Position numbers and translations under genes: made by a program. Shown here in pieces: positions 36,346-45,461 of a stretch of 64,000 bases of DNA (within the stretch, counting starts at the first letter, position 1; each line of letters starts with the position of its first letter). The notes under the pieces were generated by a model. That model did no database searches and was not told the origin of the DNA. It saw nothing but the letters and a program-made list of their open reading frames with translations. This DNA comes from Thauera sp. JM12B12 (lineage in GTDB: Bacteria; Pseudomonadota; Gammaproteobacteria; Burkholderiales; Rhodocyclaceae), in NCBI RefSeq assembly GCF_039614725.1, contig NZ_CP154859.1:4030001-4094000 (forward strand), written 5' to 3'.

Positions 36346-37506
36346 TCACTGCAGGTAGTCGGTGATCAGCTCCCAGCGCCCGTTGCGGATCTGCGCGAGG
36401 CGGCCATGACGGTTGCCGAGGTGGTCCTCGGGCGTGAAGCGGTAGTTCGGGCTACCGAAGTAGTCGCGCGGAAAGGTCGTCTGCTCGAGCGTGCGGACGA
36501 AGGCCTCCGTCGTCAGTTCCGGGCCGACGGCTTCGACGGTGCGCACGAACATGTCGGCGAGGGTGTAACCCATCACGCTCCATACGTTGGGCTCGGCATT
36601 GAAGCGCGCGCGATAGCGCTCGATCCACGCCGCGAGCTGGCTGTTGGCCCCCTCGGCATACGGGTGCGGCAGCACCGACACGCCGTACAGGCCCTCCACC
36701 GCGGCGCCACCGAGCTCGTGGGTCTGCGCCGAGTAGCCGGAGGCGGTGACGAGCATGTCCACGTCCCAGCCAATCTTGCGCGCCTCGGCCATCGCCGCCA
36801 CGGTCTCGCGCACCACGGTGGCGAGGACCACGAAGTCGCAGCGCGCAGCGCGCAGGCGGGCGATCTGGCTGGAGAGGTCGGTCGCGCCGCGCTTGTAGCT
36901 GGTGCGCTCCACGAGTTCCTGGCCGAGGCCGGCGAGCGCCTTCTCCACCCCCTTCATGACCTCCAGGCCGTAGTCGTCGTCCTGGTAGAGCAGGCAACTG
37001 CGCTCATGGCCGCGCTGCTGCACCATGTGGCGGGTGGCCGCTTCCATGTAGTCCTGGTAGGGCGCGAAGTTCTGGAACTTGAGCGGATGCAGGGGTTCGT
37101 AGGTCGCGCGGTGCGGCGAGAACGGGAAAAGGTGCAGCCGCCCGGCGTCGACGATGATCGGCATGGTCGCCATCACCACCGGCGTGCCCATGTTGGCGAG
37201 GAAGGCGAAGGCCCGGTCGCGCTGCACCAGCTTGCGCGCGGCAAGCACGGCGCGCTTGGGATCGTAGCCCGCGTCCTCGACCGCGAGACGGATCGTGCGA
37301 CCATGCACGCCGCCGGCGGCGTTGGCCTCGTCGAAGCGCATCAGCATGCCATCGCGCACCGGCACGCCGAGCATTGCGATCGGCCCCGAGAGGTCGGACA
37401 CCGTGCCGACGACGATCTCCTTGCCGACCACCTCGGCAGCGGTGGCCGGCAGGGCAGCAGCGCTGGCGGCGAGCACGAGGCTGCGCAGGATACGAAGAAC
37501 GAACAT
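36346..37506 (-). CDS. Branched-chain amino-acid type ABC substrate-binding protein
   Basis: 386 residues with a Sec signal peptide ending LPATAAE. IVVGTVSDLSGPIAMLGVPVRDGMLMRFDEANAAGGVHGRTIRL is the Peripla_BP_6 signature of LivK/urea/aromatic-acid binding proteins. It follows the two permease genes after a 125-base gap. The ligand is unknown; in this type of organism aromatic acids or amides are as plausible as amino acids. Confidence 0.9.
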   Translation of the reverse strand: MFVLRILRSLVLAASAAALPATAAEVVGKEIVVGTVSDLSGPIAMLGVPVRDGMLMRFDEANAAGGVHGRTIRLAVEDAGYDPKRAVLAARKLVQRDRAFAFLANMGTPVVMATMPIIVDAGRLHLFPFSPHRATYEPLHPLKFQNFAPYQDYMEAATRHMVQQRGHERSCLLYQDDDYGLEVMKGVEKALAGLGQELVERTSYKRGATDLSSQIARLRAARCDFVVLATVVRETVAAMAEARKIGWDVDMLVTASGYSAQTHELGGAAVEGLYGVSVLPHPYAEGANSQLAAWIERYRARFNAEPNVWSVMGYTLADMFVRTVEAVGPELTTEAFVRTLEQTTFPRDYFGSPNYRFTPEDHLGNRHGRLAQIRNGRWELITDYLQ

Positions 37507-37631
37507 GAGGGACTCTCCCGATCAGAACGGTCGCCGCCCACGCGCAGGCATCACCGTGGCGGGCGAGCTCCACGGAAAGGGGGCGGCGACGAGGCCGCTA
37601 CTATCGACTGCTGCCGCGCAAGAATCAAGAT

Positions 37632-38609
37632 TCAGCGCCGATCCGCCAGCCCCGCCGGGCGCAGCAGCACCACGGCCACGATGACCGCGCCGAAGAGCAG
37701 CAGCTCGAGCCCGGCGGCGCGCGCCCAGTCGCCCGGCAGGAGGTCGCGCAGAAGCGCGATCAGTTGCGGGATGACGACGATCACCAATGCCCCCCAGACC
37801 GCCCCTGCGGGCCGCCGCGCGCCGCCGATGAAGGCGAGCATCAGCAGCTCGAAGGAAAGCACCAGGCCGAACTGCTCGGGGCTGATGAAACCGATCCAGT
37901 GCGCATAGAGGCCGCCGGCCAGCCCGGACAGCGCACCACCGACGACGAAGGCCTGCGTCTTCACCATCGCCGGCGCGATGCCGCAGGCGGCCGCGGCAAT
38001 CTCGTCGTCGCGCACCGCGCGCCAGGCCCGCCCATGGCGCGAGTCGAGCAGGCGCGCGCAGGCGAGCAGCGCGAGCGCGAGCGCGAGCAGGCTGATCGCC
38101 GCCTGCGCAAAGGTCGACTCCGCACGCCAGCCGAAGGCGGCGAAGCCGCCGACCGCCATGCCAGCCGCGCCATGGGTCACCGACTCCCAGCGCACGAGGG
38201 CCTCCTCGACGATGAGCGCGAAGGCGAGCGTGCTCATGCCGAAATAGAGCCCGCCGAGCCGGCGCGCGGGCAGGCTCGCCAGCGCGCCGCCGAGCGCCCC
38301 TGCCGCAGCCGCAAGCGGCAGCGCGAGCGGGGCGGGCAGCCCGTGAGCGACGCACAGCGCCTGGGCGTAGGCCCCGAGGGCGAGCAGCGCGCCCTGACCG
38401 AGGGCGATCTGCCCGGCCTGGCCGACGATGATCACCACGCCGAGGCCGGCGATCGCATAGGTCGCCACCAGGCTCGCCTTGCCGAGCGCGTAGTCGGGTC
38501 CGAGCGCGAGGACGGCAAGGCCGAGCACCAGCAGCCACGGCCCCAGCCTGCGCGACAGCGTTGCAGCACGGGACCGCTGCGGCCCACCGCTCGCCGCCTG
38601 CCCGCTCAT
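37632..38609 (-). CDS. Branched-chain amino-acid type ABC permease (LivM-like)
   Basis: 325 residues from the ATG at 38609. About nine hydrophobic helices; GQAGQIALGQGALLALGAYA and the loop RAVRDDEIAAAACGIAPAMVKTQAFVVGGALSGLAGGLYAH are characteristic of the LivM group. It overlaps the LivH-like gene by four bases, so the pair is co-translated. It forms the inner-membrane channel with LivH. Confidence 0.9.
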   Translation of the reverse strand: MSGQAASGGPQRSRAATLSRRLGPWLLVLGLAVLALGPDYALGKASLVATYAIAGLGVVIIVGQAGQIALGQGALLALGAYAQALCVAHGLPAPLALPLAAAAGALGGALASLPARRLGGLYFGMSTLAFALIVEEALVRWESVTHGAAGMAVGGFAAFGWRAESTFAQAAISLLALALALLACARLLDSRHGRAWRAVRDDEIAAAACGIAPAMVKTQAFVVGGALSGLAGGLYAHWIGFISPEQFGLVLSFELLMLAFIGGARRPAGAVWGALVIVVIPQLIALLRDLLPGDWARAAGLELLLFGAVIVAVVLLRPAGLADRR

Positions 38610-39481
38610 GCCCCGCCGCGCCCTGCACGCCCGCCACCCAGGCCCTGCGGGAAAAGCAGCAGTGCCGCCATGAGCAAGGCGTAGGGGACGACATCCTTGA
38701 ACCCTTCCGGCAGCGCAAGCCCGGCAAGCGCCTCGGCCACGCCCAGCAACACGCCGGCGACGAGCGCGCCGGGCAGGCTCGTCAGCCCGCCTAGCACCGC
38801 GGCGGGAAACGCCTTGAGGGCGATGAAGCCCATGTTCAGATGCACGAAGGTCACCGGCGCCAGCAGCAGGCCGGCGCAGGCCGCCAGCGCCGCGCCGAGC
38901 GCCCACGCCAGGGTGTGCATGCGCGCGACCGGGACGCCCATCAGCGCGGCAACGCGGGCATCCTCCGAGCAGGCGCGCAGCGCCAGCCCGGTGCGGGTAT
39001 AGCGGAAGAAGGCGGCGAGCAGCGCCGACAGCACCACCGTCGCCACCACCACCCAGATGTGGCTCGCCGCCAGCACCAGCGGCCCGATGGCCACGGTGTC
39101 CGCGGCGAAGGGCAGCCGGTGAACCTCCTGCGCCGCGGCCGGCACCGAGGCCACGCCGCCGCGCATCATCATCCCCAGGCCGAAGGTCAGCAGCACCGCG
39201 ACCAGATGCGGGCGACCGAGTGCGCGCCGCAGCACGAGGCGCTCGAGCAGGGCGCCCAGCAGGCCCACCGCGAGCAGCGCGCCCAGCGCAGCGACCAGCA
39301 GCGGCCAGCCGGCGTAGAGGTGGAGGCCGAGCGCGGCGAAGGCGCCGAGCATGAGCAGGTCGCCCTGCATGAAGCTGAAGGTCTCGGTGGCCTTGTAGAT
39401 GAGCACGAAGGACAACGCGACCAGCCCATAGACGCAGCCGATCGCGACACCGCTGGCGAGAACCTGAAGGAGAGCGAGCAT
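38606..39481 (-). CDS. Branched-chain amino-acid type ABC permease (LivH-like)
   Basis: 291 residues from the ATG at 39481. Eight or so helices; YGLVALSFVLIYKATETFSFMQGDLLMLGAFAAL and RACSEDARVAALMGVPVARMHTLAWALGAALAACAG match the LivH group. First gene of the three-gene set. No LivG/LivF ATPase gene is in the surrounding sequence, so the ATPases must be encoded elsewhere or shared. Confidence 0.9.
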   Translation of the reverse strand: MLALLQVLASGVAIGCVYGLVALSFVLIYKATETFSFMQGDLLMLGAFAALGLHLYAGWPLLVAALGALLAVGLLGALLERLVLRRALGRPHLVAVLLTFGLGMMMRGGVASVPAAAQEVHRLPFAADTVAIGPLVLAASHIWVVVATVVLSALLAAFFRYTRTGLALRACSEDARVAALMGVPVARMHTLAWALGAALAACAGLLLAPVTFVHLNMGFIALKAFPAAVLGGLTSLPGALVAGVLLGVAEALAGLALPEGFKDVVPYALLMAALLLFPQGLGGGRAGRGGA

Positions 39482-39643
39482 GGGGCGCAAGGATAGCCGA
39501 TCGGGCAGCGACGACGAGCGCGCCGGCGGGGAGCGGACGCCACGCTTGCGCGCCACGAACGGATCGGGCCGGCGGGCCGCGGGGGACTCACCCCTCGCGA
39601 CCGGCCGGCCCGATGATGCCGCCACGCGGCGGCAAGCGTTCTC

Positions 39644-41806
39644 TCAACCCAGGAAGCGGTCGAGGTAGCCCTGCTGCCAGACCACGACCACGGCCACCAC
39701 CACGATGAGCAGGAACAGCCAGGTTCCCCAGGGCGTCTCCTTCTCGGCGTAAGGGTCGGCCATCGAGCGCGCGGCCCCCGGCGGCAAGGCGGCAACGCCG
39801 GTCAGCGCTCCGCCGAACGGGATGTTGATCCGCGCGCGAGTGTTGACCGCCCAGCCGTTGGCGTCGAGCAGCGGACCGAGGTTGCGCTGGCGCAGCTTGA
39901 GCCAGGCGAGCAGCATCGACGGCCCGGAGATCAGCAGCACGATGCCGACGATCACGAGCGGCATCTGCCAGGCCGGCAGCGACAGCAGGCCCGACACCAC
40001 CGCGGCCAGCGCGGTGCCGAGGGCGCCGAGGGCGAGGCCGATGGCGGCGAAGATACCGGCGAACTTGGCGATGTCGAAGGGCGCCGGCGGTGCCGCGGGC
40101 GCCGCGGCAGGCGCCTCGACCTTGGCGCCCGCCTCGGCCACGCCGGCGGCGGCCTTGGCGTCGACCGCCTTGTCGCGCGCCGCGGCGAACTTCTGGATCT
40201 GGTCGCCGATCATGCGCCCGATGCGCTTGTAGGGCGACCAGAAGGCCTGGCGCACGCTGATCGGCGCTTCCACCACCTTGACCACGCTCGCGTTCCAGTC
40301 GCGGCCCTGGCGATCGTAGAACACGCCGTTGCGGCCCGGCACCATCATCTCGTCGGCGTCGCCGCCGGTCATCGCGGCCACGATCGTCATCGGCGCCTCG
40401 CCCTGGCGCGCGCACTCGCAATAGACGAGGTAGGTGCCCGACAGCGGCGCGAGCGCGGCGTGGCGGCCCATGTCGGCCACGCGCAGGCAGAGCTCGCAGC
40501 TGCGCTGGTCGAGGTACAGCGTGCCGGCCTGGAAGATGGCCTTGTCGTGACGGCCGTAGAAGTCGCTGAGCGTGACGAAATTGCGCAGCAGCTGCACGAG
40601 GTCGCGCTTGTAGCGCACCAGGCGCTCGAGCGCATCGACCTGCGCGGCGGCGGTCTCCGCGGCGAGATCCTGCGCGATGAGCGCGTCGAGTTCGGCGCGG
40701 GCGGACCCTGCGAGCAGCGCACGCAAGGCCGAGACGTCCATCGCCACCAGCGGATTGGCGGGCCGCGCAAGGATCCAGGCGCGGTAGGCGGCGAAACGGC
40801 CGGCAAGATCCTGCCACTCCGCCCACGACAATTCGCTGCGCGCACCGAGGATCGGCGCGATCACCTCGTCGCGCAGGGCGACGATGCGCGCCTCCCATGC
40901 CGGATTGAGGCCGGCGTCGAGCGGCAGGCCGCGGCCCGGACCGACGAGCGCGAGCGGGAGCGCGGCCACGCCCTCCACGTCGCCACCCAGGGCCTGCACG
41001 GCGAGGCCGGCATAGGTGGTGTCGGCCGGGTTGAGCGCAGTGGCGGCGCGCTCGTCGAAGGCGGCCAGCCGACAGCGGGTGAAGTAGTCTTCGACCTTGT
41101 CGCGCACGGCGTCGAACACCGCTGCGGCCGCACCCGTGCCCTCGCCCAGCGGCAGCACGTTGGCGGCGTCGGCCTCGGCCTGCGCATGCCAGTCGACGAC
41201 GGCCTGGGCGGCCGCGAAGAAGGCCACCACGCGGTCCTGATCCACGCCCGGCTTGCCGCTGCGATCCTCGGCGGCGCCGAAACCGTCGATGACGAGGCCG
41301 ATCGTCTTCGCGAGCTCGGCATTGCCGGCCAGTTCGGCAGGTACGATGCCGTCGCCGTTGAAGTGCTCGGGCGCGAACAGCAAGGTGGTGTCGGCGAGGT
41401 CGGCGACGGCGATCTCCTGCGCATCCGCCTTGCCGATGTAGTCGAGCACCTTCTTCGCGGTGGCGAGCAGCTTCGCACCTTCCGGATGGTCGGCGTCGAT
41501 CGCCGCCAGCGGCAGCGCGTCGGCAGCGCTGAACAGCACACCCGGATCCTTCAGTACGGCGCACACCCATTTCGCCGCAGCGACGATCTCTGGCGCGCGG
41601 ATGCGTCCGTCGCCGTCGCCATCCAGCAGCTGCAGCGTGCGGGTGTCGAACTCGAGCCCCGAGGTGGGGCAGGCAAGCACGGACCACAGCTTCTGGTCGA
41701 GTTCGCCGAGGTGGCGCAGGTCGTCCGCCGTCTCGATGCGAACCTGATCGAAGCCGCCCGAGCGGAAGAACCGCCACTGATAAACCTTGTTGTTGTCGCT
41801 GCCCAT
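39644..41806 (-). CDS. Large uncharacterised protein with EF-hand-like loop and C-terminal membrane helices
   Basis: 720 residues with no signal peptide. Near residue 62, LLDGDGDGRIRAPEIV is a good EF-hand-like calcium loop, and NGDGIVPAELAG near residue 150 is a second candidate. The central ~350 residues are helical. CELCLRVADMG and YCECARQGE form a cysteine pair region near 430-460. Three hydrophobic helices near residues 595-655 and 690-712 anchor the C-terminus. I recognise it only as a conserved hypothetical type; it may sense calcium at the membrane. It is monocistronic. Confidence 0.75.
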   Translation of the reverse strand: MGSDNNKVYQWRFFRSGGFDQVRIETADDLRHLGELDQKLWSVLACPTSGLEFDTRTLQLLDGDGDGRIRAPEIVAAAKWVCAVLKDPGVLFSAADALPLAAIDADHPEGAKLLATAKKVLDYIGKADAQEIAVADLADTTLLFAPEHFNGDGIVPAELAGNAELAKTIGLVIDGFGAAEDRSGKPGVDQDRVVAFFAAAQAVVDWHAQAEADAANVLPLGEGTGAAAAVFDAVRDKVEDYFTRCRLAAFDERAATALNPADTTYAGLAVQALGGDVEGVAALPLALVGPGRGLPLDAGLNPAWEARIVALRDEVIAPILGARSELSWAEWQDLAGRFAAYRAWILARPANPLVAMDVSALRALLAGSARAELDALIAQDLAAETAAAQVDALERLVRYKRDLVQLLRNFVTLSDFYGRHDKAIFQAGTLYLDQRSCELCLRVADMGRHAALAPLSGTYLVYCECARQGEAPMTIVAAMTGGDADEMMVPGRNGVFYDRQGRDWNASVVKVVEAPISVRQAFWSPYKRIGRMIGDQIQKFAAARDKAVDAKAAAGVAEAGAKVEAPAAAPAAPPAPFDIAKFAGIFAAIGLALGALGTALAAVVSGLLSLPAWQMPLVIVGIVLLISGPSMLLAWLKLRQRNLGPLLDANGWAVNTRARINIPFGGALTGVAALPPGAARSMADPYAEKETPWGTWLFLLIVVVAVVVVWQQGYLDRFLG

Positions 41807-41930
41807 TTAATGCTCCCTGATCGAACGGTTCCGGAGATGCCCCGGGGATGCTTGACGGGCGGAATATTGCGCCGGAATCGGGCCGCGAACAATCTGCCGG
41901 GCACGGCACTTGCCAAGGCTGGGCAGCGCG

Positions 41931-42572
41931 TCAGCCGTAGGCGCCGACGAAGGGGTTGCTGTCGCGCTCCTCGCCGAAGGTCGAGGTCGGGCCGTGGCCG
42001 GGAATGAAGGTGATGTCGTCGCCGAGCGGGAAGAGTTTCTCGCGGATCGAGCGGATCAGCGTCTGGTGGTCGCCACGCGGGAAGTCGGTGCGCCCGATCG
42101 AACCGGCGAACAGCACGTCGCCCACGACGGCGAGACGCGCGCCCTCATGGACGAAGACGACATGGCCAGGGGTGTGGCCCGGCGCGTGGATGACCCGCAG
42201 GGTCTCCTCGCCGACGGTGACCGCGTCGCCGTCGTGCAACCAGCGGTCCGGCTCGAAGGATTCGACGTCGGGGAAGCCGAACATCTTGCTCTGCTGCGGC
42301 ATGCCCTCGATCCAGAAGCGGTCTTCCTCCTGCGGCCCTTCGACCGGCACGCCGAGTTCGCGCGCCAGCTTCGCCGTGCCGCCGGCGTGGTCGATATGCC
42401 CGTGGGTGATCAGGATCTTCTCCACCGTCACGCCCAGCTTCGCGACCGCGGAGAGGATGCGGTCGATGTCGCCACCGGGATCCACCACTGCCGCTTTGCG
42501 CGTGCGCTCGCACCACAGGATGCTGCAGTTCTGCTGGAAGGGGGTGACGGGGACGATGGTGGCCTGGATCAC
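41931..42572 (-). CDS. MBL-fold metallo-hydrolase, glyoxalase II-like
   Basis: 213 residues from GTG 42572, chosen because AGGAG lies 9 bases upstream and VIQATIVPVTPFQQNCSILW is the usual family start. The zinc motif THGHIDHAGG, then HAPGHTPGH, GDVLFAGSIGRTDFPRGD and IPGHGPTSTFGEER place it in the YcbL/GloB-like group that hydrolyses thioesters such as S-lactoylglutathione. Substrate not proven. Confidence 0.9.
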   Translation of the reverse strand: MIQATIVPVTPFQQNCSILWCERTRKAAVVDPGGDIDRILSAVAKLGVTVEKILITHGHIDHAGGTAKLARELGVPVEGPQEEDRFWIEGMPQQSKMFGFPDVESFEPDRWLHDGDAVTVGEETLRVIHAPGHTPGHVVFVHEGARLAVVGDVLFAGSIGRTDFPRGDHQTLIRSIREKLFPLGDDITFIPGHGPTSTFGEERDSNPFVGAYG

Positions 42573-42660
42573 GGGAAAAGCTCCTGAGGATGTGGATTCG
42601 GCCCGGAGTTTAGCCGATGAGCGCAATGGGCCCGAGGCACGAAGGCCCGGAGCGTGAACG

Positions 42661-42727
42661 CGGGAGCGTGCTTGCTCGCGAATCAGCCTGCGCACGAGCG
42701 CCGATTCGCGGGCAAGCCCGCTCCCAC
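42661..42727. repeat. REP-like inverted repeat, copy 4
   Basis: CGGGAGCGTGCTTGCTCGCG and the inverted TTCGCGGGCAAGCCCGCTCC lie between gdhA and the MBL gene, just after the gdhA stop (42755) in its direction of transcription. The left arm has drifted at two positions. Confidence 0.8.
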
Positions 42728-42754
42728 TGCTACCGAACTACTGCGGGCAAGCGA

Positions 42755-44098
42755 TCAGATCACGCCCTGGGCCAGCATCGCCTCGGCCACCTTGACGAAG
42801 CCGGCGACGTTGGCGCCGTCGGCATAGCTCACGGTGCCGTCCTCGCGCTTGCCGTACTTCAGGCAGGCGGCGTGGATGCCGAGCATGATCTCCTTGAGGC
42901 GGGCGTCGACCTCGTCGCGCGTCCACGACATGCGCATCGCGTTCTGGCTCATCTCCAGACCCGAGGTGGCCACGCCGCCGGCGTTGGAGGCCTTGCCCGG
43001 CGCGTACAGCACGCCGTTGTGCTCGAAGATCTTCACCGCTTCGATGGTGCTCGGCATGTTGGCACCCTCGGCCACGGCGACCACGCCGTTCTTGACCAGG
43101 GTAGCGGCGTCGTTGGCGTCGAGTTCGTTCTGGGTCGCGCACGGCAGCGCGACGTCGACCGGCACGTGCCACGGGCGCACGCCCGGCTCGAAGCGGGCGC
43201 CGACGCGCTCGGCGTATTCGGAGACGCGGCCGTAGTAGTGGTTCTTGATCTCCATGAGGATCGCGAGCTTCTCGGGGGTGAAGCCGGCCTCGTCGATCAC
43301 CGTCCCACTGGAGTCGGAGCAGGTGATCGGCTTGGCGCCGAGTTGCATCAGCTTCTCGATCGCGTACTGGGCGACGTTGCCCGAGCCGGACACGGCGACG
43401 CGCAGGCCCTTGAAGTCGCGCCCGGCATGCTCGAGCATGGCGTTGGCGAAGTACACGGTGCCGTAGCCGGTCGACTCGGGACGAATCAGCGAGCCGCCGA
43501 ACGGCAGGCCCTTGCCGGTAAAGACGCAGGCAGCGTTGTTCGACAGCTTCTTCATCATGCCGGCCATGAAGCCGACCTCGCGCCCACCGACGCCGATGTC
43601 ACCGGCGGGCACGTCGGTGTCGGGGCCGACGTGGCGATAGAGCTCGCTCATGAAGGCCTGGCAGAAACGCATCACCTCGCCCGGGCTGCGACCCTTGGGG
43701 TCGAAGTCGGAGCCGCCCTTGCCGCCGCCCATCGGCAGCGTGGTAAGTGCGTTCTTGAAGGTCTGCTCGAAGGCGAGGAACTTCAGGATCGACAGGTTCA
43801 CCGAGGGGTGGAAGCGCAGGCCGCCCTTGTAGGGGCCGATCGCCGAGTTGTGCTGGATGCGGTAGCCGCGGTTGACCTGCACCTCGCCCCTGTCGTCCAC
43901 CCACGACACGCGGAACATGATCACGCGCTCGGGTTCGATCAGCCGGTCGAGGAGCGAATGCTCGGCGTAGCGCTTGTTCGCGGAGATGAAGGGCCACAGG
44001 CTCTCCATGACCTCGCTGACCGCCTGCAGAAACTCGGGCTGGCCTGGATTGCGCTGTTCGACGTAGGCCAGGAACTCCTCGAGGGACTGATATTTCAT
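42755..44098 (-). CDS. gdhA: NADP-specific glutamate dehydrogenase
   Basis: 447 residues, the length of the hexameric bacterial NADP enzyme. GYRIQHNSAIGPYKGGLRFHPSVN, PMGGGKGGSDFDPKGRS (catalytic lysine in GGKGG), DVPAGDIGVGGREVGFM and the dinucleotide fold VAVSGSGNVAQYAIEKL are clear. It makes glutamate from 2-oxoglutarate and ammonia. Two NtrC-like palindromes lie 110-190 bases upstream, suggesting nitrogen control. Confidence 0.96.
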   Translation of the reverse strand: MKYQSLEEFLAYVEQRNPGQPEFLQAVSEVMESLWPFISANKRYAEHSLLDRLIEPERVIMFRVSWVDDRGEVQVNRGYRIQHNSAIGPYKGGLRFHPSVNLSILKFLAFEQTFKNALTTLPMGGGKGGSDFDPKGRSPGEVMRFCQAFMSELYRHVGPDTDVPAGDIGVGGREVGFMAGMMKKLSNNAACVFTGKGLPFGGSLIRPESTGYGTVYFANAMLEHAGRDFKGLRVAVSGSGNVAQYAIEKLMQLGAKPITCSDSSGTVIDEAGFTPEKLAILMEIKNHYYGRVSEYAERVGARFEPGVRPWHVPVDVALPCATQNELDANDAATLVKNGVVAVAEGANMPSTIEAVKIFEHNGVLYAPGKASNAGGVATSGLEMSQNAMRMSWTRDEVDARLKEIMLGIHAACLKYGKREDGTVSYADGANVAGFVKVAEAMLAQGVI

Positions 44099-44151
44099 GA
44101 TGTTGGACCCGTGGTTTGAGTGAGAACAAGAAAAGCGAGCGGACACGCACA

Positions 44152-44184
44152 CGCGATGGCCTCGGTTGAACCGAGGCCATCGCG
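44152..44184. other. Perfect 16-bp inverted repeat in the gdhA leader region
   Basis: CGCGATGGCCTCGGTT (44152-44167) and its exact complement (44169-44184) flank a single base, 54-86 bases before gdhA. It could be a regulator site, a hairpin in the gdhA leader or a terminator; neither strand has a strong T-run. Confidence 0.8.
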
Positions 44185-44207
44185 ATTTCCCAATATTGTG
44201 CATCAGA

Positions 44208-44224
44208 TTCACGCTTTCGGTGCA
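44208..44224. promoter_or_regulatory. Weak NtrC-like site
   Basis: TTCACG-CTTTC-GGTGCA matches 10 of the 12 defined bases of the TGCACC-N5-GGTGCA palindrome. Confidence 0.35.
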
Positions 44225-44269
44225 TGATCCACCTCAAAAGCACGCAGATCACGACAAATGCATGAGCTA

Positions 44270-44286
44270 TGCACCGTGACGGTGCA
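44270..44286. promoter_or_regulatory. NtrC-type binding site, perfect palindrome
   Basis: TGCACCGTGACGGTGCA equals the enteric NtrC consensus TGCACC-N5-GGTGCA. It lies in the divergent gdhA/kbp-like region, 172 bases from the gdhA start and 112 from the BON/LysM gene. Confidence 0.5.
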
Positions 44287-44397
44287 TTCCCAGACGCAGC
44301 CTGCCGCAGCTTCGTCCCTGCCGGACGCGCGCATGGACCCCCTGCCCCCCAAGCGTTTATGCTTGCGGCAACAATTCCCAACCGACAGGAGGTTCAC

Positions 44398-44880
44398 ATG
44401 GGTCTGTTCGCGTTCATCAAGGAGGCGGGCGAGAAGCTCTTCGGGACCGGCGAGGCGAAGGCCGGCGAGTCCGTCGCCGATCCGGCAGCCGCCAACGCCA
44501 AGGCAGCCGAGGCCATTCACAACTACATCGTCGCCCTCAAGCTCGCGCCCGCCGATCTCGGCGTGAGCTTCGACGGTGTCCGTTCGCTGGTCACCGTGAC
44601 CGGCACGGCTCCCGATCAGGCGACGCGCGAGAAGATCCTGCTCGCAGCCGGCAACGTCGCCGGCGTGGCCGAGGTGGAGAACCGGATGTCGGTGGCCCGC
44701 GCCGAGCCGGAGGCTCAATTCCATACCGTGGCACGCGGCGACACGCTGTCGGCGATCGCCAGGAAGTTCTACGGCGACGCCAACAAGTATCCGGCGATCT
44801 TCGAGGCCAACAAACCCATGCTCAGCCATCCGGACAAGATCTACCCCGGCCAGGTCCTGCGCATCCCGGCCCTCCGCTGA
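44398..44880 (+). CDS. BON and LysM domain protein, Kbp-like
   Basis: 160 residues. The N-terminus MGLFAFIKEAGEKLFGTGEAK and domain order (BON ~45-100, LysM ~108-158 with HTVARGDTLSAIARKFYGDANKYPAIFEANKPML...IYPGQVLRIPAL) match E. coli Kbp (YgaU), a cytoplasmic potassium-binding protein. ACAGGAGGTTCAC is a strong ribosome site. No signal peptide, consistent with Kbp. Confidence 0.9.
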   Translation: MGLFAFIKEAGEKLFGTGEAKAGESVADPAAANAKAAEAIHNYIVALKLAPADLGVSFDGVRSLVTVTGTAPDQATREKILLAAGNVAGVAEVENRMSVARAEPEAQFHTVARGDTLSAIARKFYGDANKYPAIFEANKPMLSHPDKIYPGQVLRIPALR

Positions 44881-44965
44881 CCCGGCACGGCGGCGCTTGC
44901 CGCACAGGGGCTCGGGCGATTACGCTCGGGCCCCTCCTTCATCACGTCCTCACCGGACCGCAGCC

Positions 44966-45388
44966 ATGGCCCGCATCAGGATCGACCTGCCCGACCACTT
45001 CGGCTTCAGCACCGCGATCACCCTGCTGCTGTCGCACATCAACTACGGCAACCACCTCGACAATGCACAACTCCTCGGGGTCGTCTCCGAGGCGCGCTTG
45101 CGCCTGCTCAAGTCCATGGGCTACTCCGAGCTCGACGTGGAGGGGGCCGGCATCATCGTGGCCGACGCCGCGCTGCAGTACCGCTCCGAGGCCTTTCACG
45201 GCGAAACCATGAAGGTGGAGATGGCTGCGATCGACTTCCACGACTTCGGCTGCGACCTGGTCTGGCGGATGTCGGAGGCGGAGAGCGGGCGCGAGGTGGC
45301 GCGCGGCAAGACCGGCATCGTCTTCTTCGACTACCGCAGCCGCAGCAAGGTCGCGGTTCCCCCGGGTTTTCGCGCTCGATTCGCCTGA
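44966..45388 (+). CDS. Thioesterase (4-hydroxybenzoyl-CoA type hotdog fold)
   Basis: 140 residues. HINYGNHLDNAQLLGVVSEARLRLLKSMGY corresponds to the active-site helix of hotdog thioesterases, and VADAALQYRSEAFHGETMKVEM to the following strands. A short-chain or aromatic acyl-CoA is likely the substrate. It has no close partner; the next gene starts 73 bases downstream. Confidence 0.82.
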   Translation: MARIRIDLPDHFGFSTAITLLLSHINYGNHLDNAQLLGVVSEARLRLLKSMGYSELDVEGAGIIVADAALQYRSEAFHGETMKVEMAAIDFHDFGCDLVWRMSEAESGREVARGKTGIVFFDYRSRSKVAVPPGFRARFA

Positions 45389-45461
45389 ACGGGCGCATCG
45401 ACGCCGGTACGCCGGCGCCATCGCCCCCGCATCCCGTGACCGCCCTGCCCCGCGCCTGCCC

